From positions 29,353 through 93,352 of the forward strand of contig CABUVO010000016.1 of assembly GCA_902495075.1 (NCBI GenBank): a stretch of DNA of 64,000 bases, given 5' to 3'. Positions within the stretch are counted from its first letter, which is position 1. Every line of letters begins with the position of its first letter. The stretch comes from an uncultured Porphyromonadaceae bacterium (GTDB lineage: Bacteria; Bacteroidota; Bacteroidia; Bacteroidales; Muribaculaceae). Made by a program: the position numbers and the translations under genes. Shown here piece after piece: positions 58,776 to 64,000 of the stretch. The notes below the pieces were generated by a model. The model did not search any database. It saw nothing but the letters and a program-made list of their open reading frames with translations, and was not told the DNA's origin.

Positions 58776-60016
58776 AATTCGACTATATAATAATAGGTGG
58801 CGGACTTTGCGGACTCTCCGCCGGCATCCGGCTTGCAGAACAAGGCAAGAAAACCGCAATCATATCTTCCGGACAAAGTGCGTTGCATTTCTGTGCCGGT
58901 TCATTAGGGCTTCTTGGTAAAAACGGAGACAAGACAATCGCGAATCCTCTGGATGAAATCAAAAATCTTCCGGAAAATCACCCGTACAGTCTGATGGGAA
59001 CTGAACGCGTGGCGGAACTCGCAGAATCCGTGCCTCAGACATTGAAAAAAGCAGGGATCTCCACAACTGGTTCTGCAAAAGCTAACCATTTCACCCTCAC
59101 TCCGTTTGGCGTGGCTCGTCCCTCGTGGCTAACCCTACATGGCTATTTCACATTTGATAATGCAAACACCAAACCTTTTGACAAAGCTCTCATAATTTCC
59201 GTAAAGGGATTTCTTGAGAGTTATCCGGCATTCATCGTGGAAAACCTCGAAAAGCTTGGAGTGGAATGTCGAATCGAAAAAATAGACCTCGAACGCCTTA
59301 CGCATCTCCGCAAATCAAATTTCGATATGAGGGCTGTCTCTGTTGCAAAACAGATGGATGCGCCAACGATCGATGAATTTGCATCAAAAATCAATGCCTG
59401 CGCAAGAGCTGGAGAGACAGTTCTTATACCTGCCATAATCGGCATTCACGATGAGACTCAGATGAACCGAATGCGTGAACTTGTGAAAAATCCACTTTTC
59501 TGTGTTCCAACAATTCCGGTATCTGTCTCGGGCCTTCGCACACAACATATACTTCAGAATTATTTCGAACAGCTTGGAGGCACATATCTCCTTGGCGATC
59601 ACGTAGAGAAGGGAATAATCGAAAACGGGAAGGTTAAAGAACTCGTAACCACCAATTTCGGAGAAGACCATCTCAAGGCAGAAGCATATATTCTTGCCAC
59701 CGGATCACTTTTCAGTGAGGGCATCAGATCAAATCCCAAGGGATTTTTCGAACCGGTGTTCGGTCTTGATGTCAACTTTCCTGCAAGCCGCGATGATTGG
59801 TATGCCCCCAACTTCTTCGATCCGCAGCCCTACATGAGCTATGGAGTAGAAGTCGACAAAGATTTCCATCCTTCAATCAATGGGGAGAAAATAAGCAATC
59901 TTTATGCAGCCGGCGCCTCTTTGGCACATTGCAATTCGCTGAAAGAAGACTCGGGAGCTGGAAGTGCAATTTTGACAGGTTTCCATACGGCAGACCTCGC
60001 TTTAAAACAATGTTAA
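58772..60016 (+). CDS. glpB: Anaerobic glycerol-3-phosphate dehydrogenase subunit B
   Basis: Flavin-containing subunit that passes electrons from GlpA to the GlpC membrane anchor. The N-terminal dinucleotide fold YIIIGGGLCGLSAGIRLAEQG is at about 5-25, and the C-terminal NLYAAGASLAHCNS plus GSAILTGFHTADLAL close the FAD domain. The 414 aa are normal for GlpB. It is translationally coupled to glpA. A 45-bp gap with short ACACTAAACATT repeats follows. Confidence 0.9.
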   Translation: MKFDYIIIGGGLCGLSAGIRLAEQGKKTAIISSGQSALHFCAGSLGLLGKNGDKTIANPLDEIKNLPENHPYSLMGTERVAELAESVPQTLKKAGISTTGSAKANHFTLTPFGVARPSWLTLHGYFTFDNANTKPFDKALIISVKGFLESYPAFIVENLEKLGVECRIEKIDLERLTHLRKSNFDMRAVSVAKQMDAPTIDEFASKINACARAGETVLIPAIIGIHDETQMNRMRELVKNPLFCVPTIPVSVSGLRTQHILQNYFEQLGGTYLLGDHVEKGIIENGKVKELVTTNFGEDHLKAEAYILATGSLFSEGIRSNPKGFFEPVFGLDVNFPASRDDWYAPNFFDPQPYMSYGVEVDKDFHPSINGEKISNLYAAGASLAHCNSLKEDSGAGSAILTGFHTADLALKQC

Positions 60017-60061
60017 ATGAAGCATTACACACTAAACATTGCACACTAAACATTAATCAAA

Positions 60062-61306
60062 ATGAATTATCAGGAACAAAATATAAGCGCCAATAATTTT
60101 GAGGAGTGCATCAAATGCACGATCTGCACGGCTTATTGCCCGGTGATGGCTGTAAATCCCGACTATCCGGGTCCGAAAATGGCAGGTCCGGATGGAGAGC
60201 GCTACCGACTCAAGAGCCCCGAATTTTACGACAAGGCTTTGAAGTATTGTCTCAACTGCAAACGTTGCGAGGTATCGTGTCCTTCAAATGTAAAGATCGG
60301 TGATATAATCCAGAGTGCAAGAATCAAATATGACAAAAAAGCTCCAAAACTTCGCGACCACGTGCTGGCTGAGACTGATGTTATGGGAAATCTTGCCTCC
60401 GCATTTGCTCCCATTGTGAACCCGATCCTTGGAACAGGAATTGCAAAGATGGGACTTCATGCTTTCGGGGTTGACAAACACCGTAAGTTCCCGGCTTATT
60501 CCGCCCATAAGTTCTCTACTTACCTCAAGAAGATACAGCCGGAACAAGAAAAATTCCCCAAACATATCGCATATTATCATGGATGTTATGTCAATTATAA
60601 CAATCCCGATCTCGGCAAGGCTCTCATAAAGATCCTTAATGCTGTGGGATATGGTGTCTTGCCGCTTTCAAAACAGAAATGTTGCGGTGTGGCAAAAATC
60701 GCCAATAAATTGATTTCAAGAGCTACCCACGATGCTGAGATAAATCTTAAATCAATACGTGAGGCTGTGGATAAGAATCTGCAGGTGCTCTCCACAAGTT
60801 CTACTTGTGTTTTCACTATCCGCGATGAATATCCACACCTTCTCGGACTTGATAATTCGGATGTTCGTTCCGATATCATGCTCGCTACGGTGTTCCTCTC
60901 ACGCAAAATCAGCGATGGAGAAATCAAACTTGTTTTCCGCGATGATTATGACAAACGTGTTTCTTACCATACCCCATGCCATATGCAGAAACTGGGTTGG
61001 AGCGCATATTCCATAGGTCTGCTGAAAATGATTCCCGGACTTAAGTTTGTGCCGCTGCCATCACAATGCTGCGGAATAGCAGGCACGTATGGCTTTAAAA
61101 AAGAAAACTATGAATACTCCCAGAAGATTGGTGCTGAACTTTTTGATGCAATAGAACAGGCTCATCCTGATCTTGTCGCAACAGATTGCGAAACCTGTAA
61201 ATGGCAAATCGAAATGAGCACAGGAGCAAAAGTTGAAAACCCAATCTCTATTATAGCCGATGCTCTTGATGTTGAGGCTACCATGAAAGCAAACGGAATC
61301 CTCTAA
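60062..61306 (+). CDS. glpC: Anaerobic glycerol-3-phosphate dehydrogenase subunit C
   Basis: Iron-sulfur subunit that links GlpAB to the quinone pool at the inner membrane. Two ferredoxin-type motifs, CIKCTICTAYCP near 16-27 and CLNCKRCEVSCPS near 63-75, are followed by two CCG domains (HGCYVNYNNPDLGKAL with KQKCCGVA, then HTPCHMQ with PSQCCGIAGTYG). At 414 aa the length fits. It completes the glpABC complex. Confidence 0.93.
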   Translation: MNYQEQNISANNFEECIKCTICTAYCPVMAVNPDYPGPKMAGPDGERYRLKSPEFYDKALKYCLNCKRCEVSCPSNVKIGDIIQSARIKYDKKAPKLRDHVLAETDVMGNLASAFAPIVNPILGTGIAKMGLHAFGVDKHRKFPAYSAHKFSTYLKKIQPEQEKFPKHIAYYHGCYVNYNNPDLGKALIKILNAVGYGVLPLSKQKCCGVAKIANKLISRATHDAEINLKSIREAVDKNLQVLSTSSTCVFTIRDEYPHLLGLDNSDVRSDIMLATVFLSRKISDGEIKLVFRDDYDKRVSYHTPCHMQKLGWSAYSIGLLKMIPGLKFVPLPSQCCGIAGTYGFKKENYEYSQKIGAELFDAIEQAHPDLVATDCETCKWQIEMSTGAKVENPISIIADALDVEATMKANGIL

Positions 61307-61340
61307 CCTTATACCTTTAACCTGATACTTAACTTACATC

Positions 61341-62894
61341 ATGTCTAAAGAAAACATTTTCGAAGGCTGGGACAAACAAACCATTAAAAAATACCAGCAC
61401 TGGCAGATGCGCACGATCCTCGTTTCGATGATCGGCTATGCCATTTATTATTTCGTTCGCAAGAACTTTTCGATTGCCATGCCTGGACTTACAGCCCAGT
61501 ATGGCATCTCTAACACGAGTTTCGGTATCGTAATCGGTATCGGATCGCTGATCTATGGTCTATCACGTTTCATCAATGGATTCGTTGTTGACCGCTTCAG
61601 CGCACGCATCATTATGGCGATAGGCCTTCTGCTCTGCGCCCTCTCCAACCTCGCTTTCGGTTTCGGTGTGAACATAAGCAGCTGGATCACGGGTGCCGAA
61701 GCTGGTCCTGACTTCATCAACATGCTCGTGATGGTGATGGCTGTGACAATCATATGCAACCAGCTTTTCCAAGGTGTCGGATATCCCCCTTGCGCACGGC
61801 TCCTGCCCTGCTGGATCCATCCTTCGCAGCTTGCCACCAAGATGTCGATATGGAACACATCCCACTCTATCGGTGCGGCACTTGCAGTTGTAGTGTGCGG
61901 TTATATCATGGGAACAATGGGTACTGACCTCAGCTCAGATCAAAGCATCATTGCCCGTATTGCCGCCAACCTCAACCTCGATCCTTCAAATCAGGAGCAC
62001 CTTAAAACAATAATGAGCTATGCACAACACTGGGATGCATGGAGATACTGCTTCTGGATTCCTGCTGGCATCGCTGTCTGCGGAGCGCTTTGGCTATATT
62101 TCGGACTTCGCGATGATCCTCGTTCTGTAGGTCTTCCTGAGCTGCCGGGCACAAAAACAGGCAAAAGCGACAATGCTGCAACTAAGAATGTGTCTCGAAA
62201 AGATTTCCTTAAAGTCATGGTCTGGACAAACCGCTGGATCTGGACTCTATGCATTGCGAATATTTTCGTTTATGTAATGCGTATGGGTATTCTTGACTGG
62301 GGTCCGAAATTCCTCACGGAGGCACGCAATATGAGCATCGAGGATGCAGCCTGGTCAGTGGGTGTATTTGAGATTTTTGCTATCGTTGGCACAATAGGTG
62401 CAGGTTGGGCGACCGACCATATATTCAAAGGGAAAGCCCACCGTATGTGTCTCGTCTGCATGACATGCGCAGTTATCTTCATGAGCATCTTCATCTTTAT
62501 GCCCGGACTTCCGGTAATCGTATCAATCATCATCCTCGCGATGGCTGGTTTCTTTATCTATGGTCCGCAGGCTCTTATCGGAATCGCCTCTGCAAACCAT
62601 GCTACCAAAGAGGCTTCAGCAACAGCCAATGGTCTTGCCGGAATCTTCGGTTATGTCGGCTCATTCCTCTCTGCCATCGGTATCGGTATTGTTGCCGACC
62701 ACTGGGGATGGAACATGGTATTCTATATCATCATAGGCGTCGGTTGTCTCGGTGCCATCACATTCCTCACTATGTGGCTTGCCCCCCGCGATGGTTATGA
62801 ACGTTCCAACAAGTTCTACGCTTCTCTGGAAGCAAAAGCTCGCGAAGTAAGCAAGATTGAAGGTAACGTCACAAACGATGACTCAGATATCTAA
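61341..62894 (+). CDS. glpT: GlpT-like organophosphate:phosphate antiporter
   Basis: Twelve-helix MFS member of the organophosphate:Pi family. Key residues of E. coli GlpT are conserved: Arg40 in YYFVRKNFSIAMPGL, His175 in SIWNTSHSIGAA, and Arg314 in YVMRMGILDWGPKFL. The family motif GVGYPPCARLLPCW is also present. With both phosphate-binding Arg in place, uptake of glycerol-3-phosphate is likely, and the operon supports it. At 517 aa it is longer than E. coli GlpT because of a longer loop near 195-225 and a longer C-terminus. Confidence 0.88.
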   Translation: MSKENIFEGWDKQTIKKYQHWQMRTILVSMIGYAIYYFVRKNFSIAMPGLTAQYGISNTSFGIVIGIGSLIYGLSRFINGFVVDRFSARIIMAIGLLLCALSNLAFGFGVNISSWITGAEAGPDFINMLVMVMAVTIICNQLFQGVGYPPCARLLPCWIHPSQLATKMSIWNTSHSIGAALAVVVCGYIMGTMGTDLSSDQSIIARIAANLNLDPSNQEHLKTIMSYAQHWDAWRYCFWIPAGIAVCGALWLYFGLRDDPRSVGLPELPGTKTGKSDNAATKNVSRKDFLKVMVWTNRWIWTLCIANIFVYVMRMGILDWGPKFLTEARNMSIEDAAWSVGVFEIFAIVGTIGAGWATDHIFKGKAHRMCLVCMTCAVIFMSIFIFMPGLPVIVSIIILAMAGFFIYGPQALIGIASANHATKEASATANGLAGIFGYVGSFLSAIGIGIVADHWGWNMVFYIIIGVGCLGAITFLTMWLAPRDGYERSNKFYASLEAKAREVSKIEGNVTNDDSDI

Positions 62895-62939
62895 TGTGCC
62901 TGCAGCATAGATATTTCCCAATAAAATAGAATTTTTACA

Positions 62940-63800
62940 ATGGAATTCAATAAATATCATTCTCCGTTCAGCCATGATGAGCTTATGGCTAAATGCCGCA
63001 AGATCAAACATGTGGCTCTTGACATGGACGGCACAATATATCTTGGAGCAAAACTGTTCCCTTTTACCCTCGGCTTTTTGAAAGACCTCGAGGATATGGG
63101 CATCAAATATTCTTTCCTCACTAACAATCCAACCAAGAGCGTTGCCGATTATCTTACAAAAATTGAGAAACTTGGTATCGAAGCCACGCCGGAAGAGATG
63201 TATACCTCTTCCGTGGCTGCGATCGATTACTTGCGCGACAAGATGCCCGAAGCCAAACGCCTTTTTGTGGTAGGCACACCGAGCATGGAAGAGGAATTCC
63301 GCAAAGCGGGATTCGAACTTCTCCCTGATGATCCGGATAAGAAACCTGATTGTCTCGTTGTTGCGTTCGACACCACCCTCACCTATCCAAAGTTGTGCCA
63401 TGCATCATGGCTCGCAGCCGAAGGTGTGCCATATATCGCTACAAATCCCGATCGTGTTTGTCCTACAGATCTGCGCACAATTCTCGTAGATTGTGGCTCA
63501 CTTTGCAAATGTATCGAACATGCCACCGGTCGCAAACCGGATGCAGTGATCGGGAAACCGAATCCCGATATGCTTTCGGGAATATGTTTCCGTGAAGGTC
63601 TGAAGCCGGAAGAAGTGGCAATGTGCGGTGACCGCATTTACACTGATGTCGCAACAGCACGTAACGCAGGCTCACTTGGTGTGCTTGTTCTTTCGGGAGA
63701 GACCACCCTCCAGACAGCGATGGAATCCGATCCCCAGCCTGACATCACGGCTGAGAACATTGCTGAATTCTGTGAGCTTCTCAAAGAATCACGTAATTAA
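62940..63800 (+). CDS. HAD-IIA phosphatase (NagD/PGP-like)
   Basis: HAD phosphatase with a C2-type cap, 286 aa, of the NagD, AraL or PGP group. Motif I is ALDMDGTIYLG near 29-39, motif II FLTNNPTKS, the cap carries a substrate loop near NPDRVCPTD, motif III is IGKPNPDM, and motif IV is CGDRIYTDVATA. The family includes phosphoglycolate and glycerol-3-phosphate phosphatases. The operon position after glpT favors glycerol-3-phosphate or a close relative, possibly to avoid its accumulation. The assignment of substrate is inference. Confidence 0.82.
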   Translation: MEFNKYHSPFSHDELMAKCRKIKHVALDMDGTIYLGAKLFPFTLGFLKDLEDMGIKYSFLTNNPTKSVADYLTKIEKLGIEATPEEMYTSSVAAIDYLRDKMPEAKRLFVVGTPSMEEEFRKAGFELLPDDPDKKPDCLVVAFDTTLTYPKLCHASWLAAEGVPYIATNPDRVCPTDLRTILVDCGSLCKCIEHATGRKPDAVIGKPNPDMLSGICFREGLKPEEVAMCGDRIYTDVATARNAGSLGVLVLSGETTLQTAMESDPQPDITAENIAEFCELLKESRN

Positions 63801-63819
63801 TGTTGAATGTGAAATGTGT

Positions 63820-63882
63820 AATGTGTAATTAACATTATCTCGATAATTAATGCTAAATGTGTAATTAACATTGTCTCGATAA
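63820..63882. repeat. Tandem direct repeats after the HAD gene
   Basis: Two 27-bp units, 63820-63846 and 63856-63882, differ at one position. Related ACATTAAACATT-type motifs occur in gaps at 38778-38810 and 60017-60061. They are AT-rich intergenic repeats of unknown purpose. Confidence 0.5.
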
Positions 63883-63891
63883 GTATGACTC

Positions 63892-64000
63892 GGAAATTAG
63901 TTAATGCATATTTTTAGAGGATTTTCGAGGGATTTATGGGAATTCAGGAAGGAGCAATGCGGGCATTGTGACTGACTGAAATCGCTTAAATCACCGGAAA
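63892..64000 (+). ncRNA. Candidate structured RNA/dispersed element, copy B
   Basis: Second copy of the element found at 36194-36300, running to the window edge. The core hairpin is CAATG-CGGG-CATTG (63955-63968), where copy A has CATAG-CGGG-CTATG. The flanks GGAGCA and TGTGACTG are unchanged. The gene it may precede lies beyond the window. Confidence 0.5.

Noticed and set aside
63820..63882. Tandem 27-bp repeats as a possible CRISPR array
   Set aside because: Only two units with a 9-bp spacer, AT-rich, no cas genes.

Overview
The window looks like chromosomal DNA of a Bacteroidales gut commensal, possibly Muribaculaceae (family-level guess only). The reasons are a SusC/SusD pair, BACON-domain lipoproteins, an RprX/RprY two-component pair, bamD next to a Bacteroidetes omega-like RNA polymerase subunit gene, a GLPGLI protein, and many promoters of the Bacteroidetes form TTTG-N19-21-TAnnTTTG. 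No rRNA, intact tRNA or CRISPR array was seen.

Layout. Positions 1-24680 are mostly core genes: an RluD-like pseudouridine synthase and a PASTA protein (minus strand), bamD and omega, a four-gene cluster (ATP-grasp-like, DUF2520, KdsC-like HAD, Maf), ROK glucokinase, clpB, thioredoxin, a DUF3108 protein, glutamine synthetase, a ThiF/MoeB-like E1 enzyme, an MscS channel with an unusual insertion, a clostripain-like lipoprotein, rprX/rprY, pgeF-purT, and a glutaminase-MFS-asparaginase operon. Long perfect or near-perfect hairpins separate several convergent gene pairs.

Positions about 24720-34600 are an accessory island. It starts at a degenerate tRNA 3' end with a strong terminator and holds an AbiE-type toxin-antitoxin operon whose promoter lies in a 16-bp perfect inverted repeat, a near copy of that repeat just after the toxin, a RhuM protein, a DUF4062-DUF2971 gene pair, a single-polypeptide restriction-modification enzyme, the C-terminal remnant of a mobilization-type protein, and a small promoter-driven element with an amber-interrupted reading frame.

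Positions 34686-43914 hold an orphan gene, a GLPGLI protein, plsC and an almost complete thiamine cluster (thiD, thiS, a tenI/thiE-like gene, thiE, thiG, thiC, thiH), then superoxide dismutase. The thiF-like gene lies about 24 kb away. The plsC leader carries a structured element that recurs at the right window edge with compensatory base changes in its hairpin.

Positions 44023-63800 are the most interesting part. A seven-gene minus-strand polysaccharide-utilization operon (two paralogous BACON lipoproteins, SusC, SusD, a calcineurin-like phosphoesterase, a GH31 glycosidase and a glycerophosphodiester phosphodiesterase) adjoins a GlpR-like regulator and a plus-strand glycerol-3-phosphate operon (glpA, glpB, glpC, a GlpT-like antiporter, a HAD phosphatase). 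Together they could bind an outer glycosylated glycerophosphate polymer or glycerophospho-glycolipid, strip its alpha-glucosyl groups, release glycerol-3-phosphate in the periplasm, import it and oxidize it. This is an inference from gene content; I do not know of a described Bacteroidales system of this composition.
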